A stretch of 64,000 bases of DNA, taken from assembly GCF_026802175.1 (NCBI RefSeq), contig NZ_CP113797.1, forward strand, positions 4,379,026 through 4,443,025, given 5' to 3'. The translations under genes and the position numbers were made by a program. Shown here in pieces: positions 45,812 through 54,791 of this stretch. Every line of letters starts with the position of its first letter. Position 1 is the stretch's first letter. Source of the DNA: Thermocoleostomius sinensis A174 (GTDB taxonomy: Bacteria > Cyanobacteriota > Cyanobacteriia > Elainellales > Elainellaceae). The notes beneath the pieces are model-generated. The model did no database searches. It was not told the DNA's origin and was given only the letters and a program-made list of their open reading frames with translations.

Positions 45812-47128
45812 ATGAGCAGCATTGAGCGGCTTCAGCAGGCAGAACAGGCACTATTTCAGATTTTTTCTGGTATTGACTCTCAGGTCAAGAAAAACTTACG
45901 ACGAGTGCTGACTGCATTCCAGACGCATCAGGTCGGCGTCCACCATTTTACCAGTGTAAGTGGCTATGGACATGATGATTTAGGTCGGGAAATTCTCGAT
46001 CGCGTGTTTGCCGATGTTATGGGGGCAGAAGCCGCGATTGTGCGCGTTCAATTTGTCTCAGGCACCCATGCCATTACCTCTGCATTGTTTGGAGTCTTGC
46101 GTCCCGGCGATGAAATGCTGGCAGTGGCAGGTGCTCCGTATGACACGTTGGAAGAAGTAATTGGACTGCGTGGGCACAATCAGGGTTCCTTAAAGGACTT
46201 TGGCATTCGCTATCGCCAACTAGAGTTAACCAAAGACGGAGAAATTGATTGGCAAGTTTTGTCACAAGCGGTGCGCTCGGATACTCGCTTGGTTCATATT
46301 CAACGATCGTGTGGTTATTCGTGGCGACCTAGCCTCTCCATCATAGACATTGAAAAGATAGTTCACCTGGTAAAACAACAAAATCCAGATACAGTTTGTT
46401 TTGTGGATAACTGCTATGGCGAGTTTGTAGAAGACCAAGAACCCACCGCCGTTGGCGCAGATTTGATGGCGGGGTCGTTGATTAAAAATCCGGGGGGAAC
46501 GATCGTCACCGCAGGTGGGTATGTGGCAGGGCGAGCCGATTTAGTGGAAAAGGCAGCCGCACGACTCACCGCTCCGGGCATTGGCAGCGCAGGAGGAGCT
46601 ACCTTTGACCAAAATCGGCTGCTGTTTCAAGGGCTTTTCCTTGCCCCACAAATGGTAGGCGAAGCGATGAAGGGCAATCATTTAACGGCCTATGTGTTCC
46701 ACGAATTAGGGTATCCGGTGAATCCGCTTCCGTTGTCCCCACGTCGCGATGTGATTCAAGCCATTCAGCTTGGTTCTCCCGAAAAAATTATTGCCTTTTG
46801 TCGAGCCATTCAAGCCCATTCGCCGATCGGCGCGTACCTCAGCCCGGTTCCAGCACAGATGCCAGGGTATGAAAGCGACCTGGTCATGGCAGGCGGCACC
46901 TTCATCGACGGCAGTACCTCAGAATTTTCTGCTGATGGCCCGCTACGAGAGCCATATGTGGTGTTTTGTCAGGGCGGCACCCACTGGACACACGTGGCGA
47001 TCGCGTTGGAAGCGGCGATTGAGGCGATCGGGGAGAATCAGGGGGAGTCTGGAGTCGGGAACAGAAGCGGGGAAGAAGGAATGAATGAGGACGATCAGGA
47101 GGTTTTTTTACGCCGTTGCGGCTCTTAA
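45812..47128 (+). CDS. Methionine gamma-lyase-like PLP enzyme ('aluminum resistance protein' family)
   Basis: ATG 45812 follows GAGGAG, giving 438 residues. Family motifs are HHFTSVSGYGHDDLGRE, VQFVSGTHAITSALFGVLRPGDE, VHIQRSCGYSWRPSL, CFVDNCYGEFVE, and the PLP-lysine region LMAGSLIKNPGGTI. It is fold-type I, related to cystathionine/methionine gamma-lyases, yet the physiological substrate is not established. The C-terminal 25 residues (NQGESGVGNRSGEEG) come from a degenerate heptad repeat at about 47037-47075 and are unlikely to be part of the fold. The end overlaps the convergent 47108-47440 gene by 21 bp. Confidence 0.85.
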   Translation: MSSIERLQQAEQALFQIFSGIDSQVKKNLRRVLTAFQTHQVGVHHFTSVSGYGHDDLGREILDRVFADVMGAEAAIVRVQFVSGTHAITSALFGVLRPGDEMLAVAGAPYDTLEEVIGLRGHNQGSLKDFGIRYRQLELTKDGEIDWQVLSQAVRSDTRLVHIQRSCGYSWRPSLSIIDIEKIVHLVKQQNPDTVCFVDNCYGEFVEDQEPTAVGADLMAGSLIKNPGGTIVTAGGYVAGRADLVEKAAARLTAPGIGSAGGATFDQNRLLFQGLFLAPQMVGEAMKGNHLTAYVFHELGYPVNPLPLSPRRDVIQAIQLGSPEKIIAFCRAIQAHSPIGAYLSPVPAQMPGYESDLVMAGGTFIDGSTSEFSADGPLREPYVVFCQGGTHWTHVAIALEAAIEAIGENQGESGVGNRSGEEGMNEDDQEVFLRRCGS

Positions 47129-47440
47129 TTTAGATGCGATCGCTACTTGTTCTACCTTGGTTAATAAGCTAATGGGTTCTTCGCCCTGAGCGTACCATTC
47201 CTCAAAATCTCCGACGCGATTGTCTGGTGTCACGACGGAATCGACATAATCCAATTCATCACAATCGTTAAAAATCACGACGCGATAGCCGTTGATGTCA
47301 AATTCTACATTTCCGGCATAAACCTGCTGCCAACTGCAACTCGGCGCAACCAATCGAGCCGCAACTTCGCCCCGTCCCACTTGCCGCAACAGATCAGCAA
47401 TTTCCTGTCCCCTTACTTGAAGCTTGATTTTTTGAGTCAT
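47108..47440 (-). CDS. Small hypothetical protein after rsgA
   Basis: ATG 47440 starts MTQKIKLQVRGQEIADLLRQ, only 4 bp after the rsgA stop; the longer open frame upstream is the shadow of rsgA. The 110-residue protein continues with EVAARLVAPSCSWQQVYAG, FDINGYRVVIFNDCDELDYV and SLLTKVEQVAIASKL. It appears soluble with a mixed alpha/beta composition and resembles uncharacterised cyanobacterial proteins. Proximity to rsgA suggests a shared mRNA but says little on function. Confidence 0.65.
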   Translation of the reverse strand: MTQKIKLQVRGQEIADLLRQVGRGEVAARLVAPSCSWQQVYAGNVEFDINGYRVVIFNDCDELDYVDSVVTPDNRVGDFEEWYAQGEEPISLLTKVEQVAIASKLRAATA

Positions 47441-47444
47441 TTTC

Positions 47445-48548
47445 CTACCTCCCCATCTCCCCATCTCCCCATCTCCCTCGATAATGCTGTCGCTGTGCTT
47501 TGTGAATTTTTTTCCACTTGGCTTTCTCAAGCTGCTGGGCCCGATCGTCTTGCTTGCGCGCCAAATACGCCAACTCTTGGTTGAGCTTGCGATAGTTAAG
47601 AAGTCGGGAAGGATCAAGCAGACCTTGATCGATCGCCCCCTGCACAGCACAGCCCGGCTCCTCCTCATGCTGACAATCACGAAACCGACACTGCTCAGCC
47701 AGCGTTCTAATATCCGTGAAGGTGGTTTGCAGACTTTCTTCTCCTGCCCATACCTGAAGCTCTCGCATCCCGGGTGTATCAATCAGCAGGCTGCCATTGG
47801 GCAAACACAGCAACGATCGCTGGGTGGTGGTGTGTCGTCCCCGACTGTCTCCTGAGCGCACCGCTTGCACCACTTGCCGATTTTCGCCCAAAAGTTGATT
47901 GGTGATGGTCGATTTTCCAACGCCAGAGGAGCCAAGCAGCGCGATTGTCTGACCCGGTTGCAGGTGAGACGTAAGTTGCTCGAGTCCTTGTTGGTGCAGA
48001 GCACTGAGTACGGCGATCGGTACACTAAGGGCGAGGTTCTTCACTTGCCATATACAGTGCTCTAGATTTGGGCACTGGTCTGCTTTGTTAAGCACGATCA
48101 CTGGACTGGCTCCGCTGTTCCACGCCAGAAGCAAATAGCGTTCTAGGCGACGTAAATTGAAGTCACCGTCTAGCCCGGATACCAGAAACACCGTATCCAC
48201 ATTGGCAGCGACTAACTGAGCCTCGGTTTTTCCACCGACTGTCTTTCGCAAGAATTGGCTTTTGCGTGGCAATACATGATGAATGGTGGCGGGTGAATGG
48301 GTCTTACTAAGCTGAATCACTACCCAATCACCAACGGTTGGAAAGGCGTGCCACTGCGTCGCTTGATGGCGAAACTTGCCGCTGATCTCTGCCTGTTGTT
48401 CCCCGAATTCCGTGTAAAGTGTATACCTGCCGCGATGCTCGATCGCCACTCGCCCGATCGTGTATTCCGTTTCAGTATCCTGCTTCTTGGCATACTGATT
48501 GAAACTGCTAGCAAAAAACTTGCTCCAGCCGAATTGCTGTAAATTCAT
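47445..48548 (-). CDS. rsgA: Ribosome small-subunit-dependent GTPase A
   Basis: The circularly permuted GTPase order is visible: G4 VLNKADQ near residue 155, then G1 [10 protein letters not shown], and G3 IDTPGMREL. An N-terminal OB-fold covers residues about 30-110, and the C-terminal zinc knuckle has [14 protein letters not shown]. RsgA checks and matures 30S subunits. The last 9 residues ([10 protein letters not shown] region) are encoded by a short tandem repeat and are not conserved, so the gene has been extended into repetitive DNA. Length 367 is otherwise normal. Confidence 0.93.
   Translation of the reverse strand: MNLQQFGWSKFFASSFNQYAKKQDTETEYTIGRVAIEHRGRYTLYTEFGEQQAEISGKFRHQATQWHAFPTVGDWVVIQLSKTHSPATIHHVLPRKSQFLRKTVGGKTEAQLVAANVDTVFLVSGLDGDFNLRRLERYLLLAWNSGASPVIVLNKADQCPNLEHCIWQVKNLALSVPIAVLSALHQQGLEQLTSHLQPGQTIALLGSSGVGKSTITNQLLGENRQVVQAVRSGDSRGRHTTTQRSLLCLPNGSLLIDTPGMRELQVWAGEESLQTTFTDIRTLAEQCRFRDCQHEEEPGCAVQGAIDQGLLDPSRLLNYRKLNQELAYLARKQDDRAQQLEKAKWKKIHKAQRQHYRGRWGDGEMGR
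47451..47474. repeat. 8-bp tandem repeat at the 3' end of rsgA
   Basis: Three perfect tandem copies of CCCCATCT (AGATGGGG on the coding strand) encode the terminal residues of RsgA and reach 4 bp before its stop. Confidence 0.8.
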
Positions 48549-48779
48549 TGCAAATGTTCCTCAGGGTGAATCTCTAGCTCGATCGAGGTTCACAGAGGCA
48601 GCAAGATCAAGCGTCCAAGGCAAGTTTCCACCAGGGAATTACCGATGTGGCAGATCTGAGGCTAGTCCTCTGTCACCTCGCGAAGTTGTCTGTGAAGAAT
48701 TGGGATAATGTAGCGCTGTGCACAACCGACTCAGTCATCATCAAGTCCTCCTATTTCATTGCAATGTTGTGGCGTAATG

Positions 48780-48866
48780 GGTAACTGGTGATGGGTCATG
48801 GGTCATAGCCATGGACACTACAGCAATTGTTCATGACTCGTTAGTAACGACCCATTAGCGATTACC
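48780..48866. repeat. Imperfect inverted repeat upstream of rsgA
   Basis: The arm at 48780-48799 (ATGGGTCAT type) matches the reverse complement of 48847-48866 at about 14 of 20 positions. GATGGGTCATGGGTCAT in the left half is itself a short direct duplication. The rest of the 48549-49002 spacer has no gene I can support. Confidence 0.4.
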
Positions 48867-49002
48867 TCTAGCAATTCCCTACCAGCAGACTTGAACTTAA
48901 ACAAGCTTGCTACTACGATTATACTACACAGATGCTACAAGATCTACTCATTTCGGGAACTGCTTCAGAACATCACTGCCGGAGTATCAAGTTCACCATC
49001 AA

Positions 49003-49182
49003 ATGTCGGACGATTGGGACAGGATTGGGGTTCTCACCACGCACATCAACTTTAGCAATGTGGCGCTGCTGACAGAGGTTCTCGATCGCACATTGATTAG
49101 TCAGCAAGCTTTTCTAGCGCCGTACATAGCAGGATTTATCCAAGCCTTTCAGCAATCGCAAGAGCAATTTGTAGTGGAGTAG
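49003..49182 (+). CDS. Small hypothetical protein (59 residues)
   Basis: From ATG 49003 the peptide reads MSDDWDRIGVLTTHINFSNV and ALLTEVLDRTLISQQAFLAP, ending in FIQAFQQSQEQFVVE. It looks amphipathic-helical. An open frame begins upstream at 48907, but the first 32 codons are not protein-like. No ribosome-binding site is obvious and I recognise no family, so it is a modest-confidence call. Confidence 0.4.
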   Translation: MSDDWDRIGVLTTHINFSNVALLTEVLDRTLISQQAFLAPYIAGFIQAFQQSQEQFVVE

Positions 49183-49244
49183 TGGAGTAGTTGCTCCAGA
49201 GTAGAGCACTCGCTCTATTCGCGGCATTCATCCCAAATGAATCC

Positions 49245-49289
49245 GAGGTTTTACCCGACTCGACGCTCCCTTGAGCAGGGCAAAACCTC
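49245..49289. promoter_or_regulatory. Long inverted repeat upstream of lysC
   Basis: GAGGTTTTACCC (49245-49256) pairs with GGGCAAAACCTC (49278-49289) with one mismatch, enclosing 21 bases. It lies about 190 bp before the aspartate kinase start and is not followed by a T run on the plus strand. It could be a leader hairpin or a repeat element. Confidence 0.5.
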
Positions 49290-49475
49290 TTAGAAAAGAT
49301 TATGTTCACAAGAAGGGCTATGATACAACTGCTTGTGATTAAGTATGGTTAAGCTTAACCGCAGATTTGTCAGAAGGGCTGCGATCGTTGCGAGAGTTTG
49401 ATACTTTTAATAGGTTGTAAGGTTTGATAGCCATCGGTCATTAGCTGCAACGGCGATGGCGGAGGGTGAAGCAGT

Positions 49476-51311
49476 ATGGCGCTAATTGTTCAAAAGTATG
49501 GTGGTACGTCGGTTGGCTCGGTTGAGCGCATTCAGGCAGTCGCTCAACGGGTGAAGCGATCGGTTCAGGAGGGACACTCGATTGTGGTGGTGGTGTCGGC
49601 AATGGGCAAAACCACCGATGGGTTGGTGAAGCTGGCGTATGATATTTCGCCCAATCCTAACCGTCGCGAGATGGATATGCTGCTTTCGACAGGTGAGCAA
49701 GTGTCGATCGCGCTGCTCAGTATGGCGCTTCAGGAATTAGGACAACCCGCTATTTCTATGACTGGGGCACAGGTTGGCATTGTCACAGAAGCAGAGCATA
49801 CTCGCGCCCGGATTCTTAGCATTGACCCCGATCGGGTGCAGCGCCATTTGCAGGACGGCAAGGTGGTTGTGGTGGCTGGATTTCAAGGAATTTCTAGCCT
49901 GTCTGACTTAGAAATTACAACGCTAGGGCGAGGGGGGTCTGATACCTCGGCTGTGGCCCTAGCTGCCGCTCTCCAAGCCGATCTTTGCGAAATCTATACC
50001 GATGTTCCAGGGATTCTTACCACCGATCCGCGCCTCGTGCCCGATGCTCAGTTAATGACGGAAATTACCTCCGATGAAATGCTGGAGTTGGCTAGTTTGG
50101 GAGCTAAGGTGTTACATCCGCGTGCGGTGGAAATTGCCCGCAACTATGGTGTCACCCTGGTGGTGCGCTCTAGTTGGACGGATGATCCGGGCACAAAGGT
50201 AATCTCGCCAATCCCGCAACCGCGCCCGCTACAAGGCTTGGAAATTGCTCATCCAGTGGATGCGGTTGAATTTGATACCGATCAAGCCAAAGTGGCCATG
50301 CTACGAGTGCCCGATCGCCCCGGCATTGCCGCTCGCTTATTTGGTGAGATTGCTCTGCAAAACCTAGATGTGGATTTGATCATCCAATCGATTCACGAGG
50401 GCAACAGCAACGATATTGCCTTTACCGTCACGAAGAACTCGCTGAACCGAGCCGAAGCGGTGGCTGCCGCCATTGCCCCTGCTTTACGCAGTCATCCTCA
50501 TCCCAGTTCAGGTGAAGCTGAAGTCATGGTGGAACGGCAGATGGCTAAAGTCAGCATTGTGGGGGCTGGCATGATTGGTCGGCCTGGTGTTGCCGCTCAA
50601 ATGTTTGAAACCCTAGCGGAGGCTGGCGTTAACATTCAGATGATCTCTACCTCGGAGGTAAAAGTTAGTTGCGCGATCGATGCAGATGATTGCGATCGAG
50701 CCATTGCCGCTCTGTGCAACGTGTTTAACGTCAGCCGTTCACCTTTGCGGGGGCAACCGTCCACCGTTCCTGAACAATCCTCTCTCTCTCTCTCTCCTTC
50801 CATTCCTCCGGTTCGTGGAGCGGCCCTCGACCTCAAACAAGCCCGGCTTGCCATTCGTCATGTGCCCGATCGCCCTGGTATGGCCGCCCGAATCTTTCGC
50901 CACTTGGCCGATCGCAACATCAGTGTTGACATGATCATTCAGTCACAGCGCTGCCGTTTAGTTAATGGATTGACTACTCGCGATATTGCTTTCACAGTGG
51001 CTCAAGCGGATGCTAAAGATGCTCAGATGTTTCTTGAGCAAGCTGCTACTGAATTGGGCTATGGCGAAGTAGTAGTTGATGAGGCGATCGCCAAAGTCAG
51101 CATTGTTGGCACGGGTATGGTCGGTCGTCCTGGTATTGCGGCTCGTATGTTTGATGCGTTGGCCAAACAGCAAATAAATATTCAGATGATTGCGACCTCT
51201 GAAATCAAAGTCAGTTGCATTGTGGCAGAGGCAGACGGCGTTCGGGCGTTGCAAGCCGTTCACACCGCCTTTGATTTGTCAGGCAACGAACAGATTGTTG
51301 TGCCTGCATGA
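49476..51311 (+). CDS. lysC: Aspartate kinase with four ACT domains
   Basis: The enzyme phosphorylates aspartate in the first step toward Lys, Thr and Met. The kinase domain starts ALIVQKYGGTSVGSVERI and has STGEQVSIALL, TLGRGGSDTSAVALAAAL and a LGAKVLHPRAVE core. Two ACT pairs follow: the first at about residues 265-420 and its duplicate at about 450-605, each with a 'VRHVPDRPG/VRVPDRPG' and a 'KVSIVGxGMxGRPG' motif. Four ACT domains in a 611-residue chain are typical of cyanobacterial aspartate kinases and imply feedback control by lysine and/or threonine. A GGAGG site precedes the ATG. Confidence 0.95.
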   Translation: MALIVQKYGGTSVGSVERIQAVAQRVKRSVQEGHSIVVVVSAMGKTTDGLVKLAYDISPNPNRREMDMLLSTGEQVSIALLSMALQELGQPAISMTGAQVGIVTEAEHTRARILSIDPDRVQRHLQDGKVVVVAGFQGISSLSDLEITTLGRGGSDTSAVALAAALQADLCEIYTDVPGILTTDPRLVPDAQLMTEITSDEMLELASLGAKVLHPRAVEIARNYGVTLVVRSSWTDDPGTKVISPIPQPRPLQGLEIAHPVDAVEFDTDQAKVAMLRVPDRPGIAARLFGEIALQNLDVDLIIQSIHEGNSNDIAFTVTKNSLNRAEAVAAAIAPALRSHPHPSSGEAEVMVERQMAKVSIVGAGMIGRPGVAAQMFETLAEAGVNIQMISTSEVKVSCAIDADDCDRAIAALCNVFNVSRSPLRGQPSTVPEQSSLSLSPSIPPVRGAALDLKQARLAIRHVPDRPGMAARIFRHLADRNISVDMIIQSQRCRLVNGLTTRDIAFTVAQADAKDAQMFLEQAATELGYGEVVVDEAIAKVSIVGTGMVGRPGIAARMFDALAKQQINIQMIATSEIKVSCIVAEADGVRALQAVHTAFDLSGNEQIVVPA

Positions 51312-51345
51312 AGCTGGCATGGTTCCCACCTTAGTCAGCCAAAGG

Positions 51346-52140
51346 CTACATACCCGGAGTAAACCCGCCATCGATCAAAATTTCAGTTCCCGTGATTGAA
51401 GCAGCAAGGTCAGATACCAAAAATACTGTCATTGCGGCAATGTGATCGGGATCAACCAATCGCCCAAGCGGAATTGACTGTACTAACTCCGCCTTCGCGT
51501 CTTCCAAGCTAATGCCCCGTGCTTGAGAATTCTTCTCGGCGAGATGATTGGCGCGATCGGTGGCGGTAAAGCCAGGTGAAATGGCACTGATACGAATATT
51601 GTAGCGAGCGAGTTCTTTGGAAACGCCGCGTGTGAAGTTAAGCAAGGCGGCGTTTGACATACCGCCTGGGAGAAAGTTTGCACCTGGCGTTCGTCCAGCC
51701 GAGCCAATGATATTGACAATGCGCCCGTCCTGCCGCTCGATCATGCTTGGCACAACCGCTTTGACCAAGCGGATATAGCCCAGCGGTTTCAGATTCCAGG
51801 TGTCTAGATAGGCGCTGTCATCAAGATCTAGAAACGAACCCACCCGAGGCGCACCTGCATTGTTAATTAAAATATCAATGTGCCCGAACTGGTGCAACAC
51901 AGTAGACACAAGCTGCTCAGCGCTTTCGGTTTGGGTCAGATCGGCTGGAACGGCAATCACCTTAGCAGGCACACTGGCGCAAGCGTGAATCCTTTGTACG
52001 GCTTGCTCCAGTTTGCTTGGATCACGAGCCACGATCGCCAAATTCACCCCCTCTTGATAAAGTGCCTTGGCGCAGGCCAAACCGATACCTGCACTGCCTC
52101 CTGTGACAATTGCTACTTTGCCTGATAAATTAAAATCCAT
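51346..52140 (-). CDS. SDR-family protein without the usual catalytic Tyr/Lys
   Basis: The Rossmann motif VTGGSAGIGLACA and NNAGAP place this 264-residue protein among classical short-chain dehydrogenases. The typical YxxxK is replaced: after VNIIGSAGRTP the segment reads PGGMSNAALLNFTRGVSKEL, so Tyr and Lys are missing while Ser and Asn neighbours remain. FabG-like C-terminal features are kept (ISPGFTATDR, LIDGGFTPG). A subset of SDRs has this NAAL pattern; they may use other residues or act as binding proteins. It lies at the end of the minus-strand group following TauE and the PKS-like genes. Confidence 0.8.
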   Translation of the reverse strand: MDFNLSGKVAIVTGGSAGIGLACAKALYQEGVNLAIVARDPSKLEQAVQRIHACASVPAKVIAVPADLTQTESAEQLVSTVLHQFGHIDILINNAGAPRVGSFLDLDDSAYLDTWNLKPLGYIRLVKAVVPSMIERQDGRIVNIIGSAGRTPGANFLPGGMSNAALLNFTRGVSKELARYNIRISAISPGFTATDRANHLAEKNSQARGISLEDAKAELVQSIPLGRLVDPDHIAAMTVFLVSDLAASITGTEILIDGGFTPGM

Positions 52141-52194
52141 ACCTGTAGACCTTAAGTGAAAGCTTAAACTCGATCGACTGTAGTTGGAATAAGG

Positions 52195-53022
52195 TTAGCC
52201 CCCATAATAGAGATTCCAAGCCTTCCAAAAAAGATAGATAGACAGTGCTACTACCAATGTATTAAAGGCAAAACTGACCGTTTTGTCCGGCAGTTTGGGC
52301 AAGAAGCGAGTTCCCATTTGAGCACCTAAAAACCCACCAATACCCAGAAGCAGCCCTGGAAGCAGCAAAACATTTCCTCGGCTTGCGTGGCTAGCTGAAG
52401 CAGATAGGGATGTGATAATGTTAACGCCGACACTGGTTTGGATGGCCAGCTTGATACTTTCTTCCAAGATCAACATTTGCAGCGGCACCAGCAGCGTCCC
52501 CGATCCGCCGCCAACCATACCAGCAAAGAACCCAGCCACAGTTCCAGTGGCGATGCGCTTGACAACATTCGATCGAACCCAACCCGGCACGGTTTGTTCC
52601 GCGTACTTCTTAGCATAGATTAGCGAATCTTTCGCGTACTGTTTGGTGCGCTGAATCAGCTGCTTTCGCAATTTAACTAAATAAGTCAACAGCAGCATAA
52701 TCGAGCCGAAAAGGATGAGCAAAACATGGGGAGCAACTTGGCTCACGGCGTAAGCGCTAATCTGAGTCGTAATCAGAGCCGGCATTCCAATCAACACGAC
52801 TCGTTGGACGCTGAAATAGCCCATCCGAGAATTTTGGATACTGCCAGAGATGGAAATAATAGCAACGGCTAAACAACTCGTTCCTAGAGCTTGAATCGGC
52901 GTATAGTCCAATGCAATCAGTAGAGGTACGCACAGCACTCCACCGCCAGCCCCTAAAAGCCCCGCTAGAATGCCCGAAAGCAGACCTCCTACTGCCAGAA
53001 TTAATTCATGTGGTAGATTCAT
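52195..53022 (-). CDS. TauE/SafE family permease
   Basis: The 275-residue membrane protein has two homologous halves, each beginning with a Gly-rich signature: GLLSGILAGLLGAGGGVLCVPLL and GTVAGFFAGMVGGGSGTLLVPLQ (residues about 13 and 160). Around eight hydrophobic helices are present, separated by a charged loop near residues 115-150. Members export sulfite, sulfonates or other small organic anions. Its place inside the minus-strand group between the AMP ligase and SDR genes raises the possibility that it exports a product or by-product, but that is inference. Confidence 0.88.
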   Translation of the reverse strand: MNLPHELILAVGGLLSGILAGLLGAGGGVLCVPLLIALDYTPIQALGTSCLAVAIISISGSIQNSRMGYFSVQRVVLIGMPALITTQISAYAVSQVAPHVLLILFGSIMLLLTYLVKLRKQLIQRTKQYAKDSLIYAKKYAEQTVPGWVRSNVVKRIATGTVAGFFAGMVGGGSGTLLVPLQMLILEESIKLAIQTSVGVNIITSLSASASHASRGNVLLLPGLLLGIGGFLGAQMGTRFLPKLPDKTVSFAFNTLVVALSIYLFWKAWNLYYGG

Positions 53023-53236
53023 AGGTCAATGAAAAGGGATGCACCGAAATCATAAACAGGTAGAGTTTGAAGAATAACTGTTGAACGCAACAGAGATTCC
53101 AACGAACACAAGCGACATAAAGACTCAATTTAGATTTAACTCATCATCAATCTGTGAAACTCATCAGAAACACGCATTGTAGCTATTCATTGCTACTCAA
53201 AGTTAATCAACCCGAGTCTGCACCCCTTGTTCAATA

Positions 53237-54700
53237 TCAAGAAATACAATTCAAGCAAGATTTCATCAAAGCGGCTCGATCGACCTTGCCCGTTGCATTC
53301 TTAGGAATTACATCGACAAAATGCACCCGTTTTGGAACTTTGATCTGATCTAAGCGATCGCGTAATCGTTTTAGCGTTTCGGTTTCTATGCCATTGCCGT
53401 TATGAACAACAAAGGCATGGGGAACTTCACCGCGCTTGCGATCGGGCACAGCCAGCACTGCCGCTTCCAGTACCCACGGAATCTCGTACAATGCCGCTTC
53501 AATTTCGGCTGGGCTAATATTCACACCTCCTGAGATGATCAGATCTTTTTTGCGACCCTGCAAACGAATGAAGCCGTCTGCGGTGAGGGTGGCCAAGTCA
53601 CCTGTTTTCAACCATCCCGCCTCCCATACATTCGCTACACTTTCTCCGTAATAGCCCAGCATTTGCCATGGCGATTTCACCTGAAGTTCACCGATACCTT
53701 CCTGATTAGGATCAGCAATTCGAACGGAAGTTTGATCCAGGGGTAGTCCAACTGTGTCCCACAACGATTCATCAACCTGGTCAACTGCTAAGGTTGAAAC
53801 ACGCGGTCCGGCTTCGCTTAAACCATAGGTGACATAAATATGCTGATTCACGAAAAAATCTCTATATTGTTTAAGCTGCTTAATAGAAACTGGAGCCGAA
53901 CCGATCGAAATACGCTTTAGATTGGACGAGTGAAATAGCTCGTACTCAAAATTACGAACGATCGCATCTAAAACAGCGGGCACAAAAGATGTATAGCTCA
54001 CAGCATAGGTTTGAATCATGTGGCTGATTGTCTGTGGCAAGGAATCACGTCCAGCAATGAACGTCGCTTCTAACCCAAGGACTGAACCAATGTGAGCGGA
54101 CAGCGTAAACACATGATAGAAGGGGAGACAGCTTAGAATTCGATCGTTGTGGCTCAATCCTAGTGATTTGGCATGAGCTTTAGCGTTTTGCAACATTCGA
54201 GTAAACTGAAGCACAATCCGCTTAGGTAGGGCAGTTGTTCCCGACGTCGCACACATCAGCTTAGCATCGCCAGCAATGCGATTGATGGGTTCGAAATCAC
54301 TACCCCGCGTTACCACCGTCTGAATGAGATGAAGCGTAATCGGTTTGACTCTCGCATTCACAATCAAGTCAAAACTACTATCGTCGCAAATGGCCGCTTG
54401 GCAATTGAGTCCAATCGTTTTGCCCTGATATTCTTGTAACTTGCAGGTAGGCTGAATTGGATAAGGAATTTTGCCGGCTGCCATGATGCCAAGCAAAATT
54501 AAGACAAATTCGGCTGAGTTTGATAAAAGCATGGGCACAATGGTTTGATCGCCAGGAACCCAACGCCGGATTGAGTGAGCCACGATCGCAATGTAATCAG
54601 CCGATTGGGCATAGGTATATACGCCCGCATCATCTTCTACAAACGGTTTATGAGCGAGACGAGTTTTCCAATCTGTCAGCAAAATTCCATCTGTCATCAC
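53237..54700 (-). CDS. AMP-dependent acyl-activating enzyme (acyl-CoA/ACP ligase)
   Basis: The 487-residue protein carries the adenylation motifs: phosphate loop MCATSGTTALPKRI near residue 150, YGLSEAGPRVST, WLKTGDLATL, GRKKDLIISGGVNISPAEIE and the C-terminal catalytic lysine in PKNATGKVDR. It would activate a carboxylic acid as AMP ester and load it onto CoA or the carrier protein encoded upstream. The substrate may be an aryl or short-chain acid; this cannot be read by eye. The start is GTG 54700 or the ATG after it, with GAGG upstream. The CLF-like gene ends 91 bp upstream, so the same operon is likely. Confidence 0.85.
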   Translation of the reverse strand: MMTDGILLTDWKTRLAHKPFVEDDAGVYTYAQSADYIAIVAHSIRRWVPGDQTIVPMLLSNSAEFVLILLGIMAAGKIPYPIQPTCKLQEYQGKTIGLNCQAAICDDSSFDLIVNARVKPITLHLIQTVVTRGSDFEPINRIAGDAKLMCATSGTTALPKRIVLQFTRMLQNAKAHAKSLGLSHNDRILSCLPFYHVFTLSAHIGSVLGLEATFIAGRDSLPQTISHMIQTYAVSYTSFVPAVLDAIVRNFEYELFHSSNLKRISIGSAPVSIKQLKQYRDFFVNQHIYVTYGLSEAGPRVSTLAVDQVDESLWDTVGLPLDQTSVRIADPNQEGIGELQVKSPWQMLGYYGESVANVWEAGWLKTGDLATLTADGFIRLQGRKKDLIISGGVNISPAEIEAALYEIPWVLEAAVLAVPDRKRGEVPHAFVVHNGNGIETETLKRLRDRLDQIKVPKRVHFVDVIPKNATGKVDRAALMKSCLNCIS

Positions 54701-54791
54701 TGCTACCCCATTTTCCTCAAATCACATGCCATTTGACGTTGATCTCAATCTGTTTAGCAAGATTTTTTTGATCTAAAATTTACGGTTGACT

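Noticed and set aside
47475-47782. Long N-terminal extension of the 47108-47440 gene
   Set aside because: It runs in the shadow frame of rsgA and has no protein-like composition; the start is at 47440.
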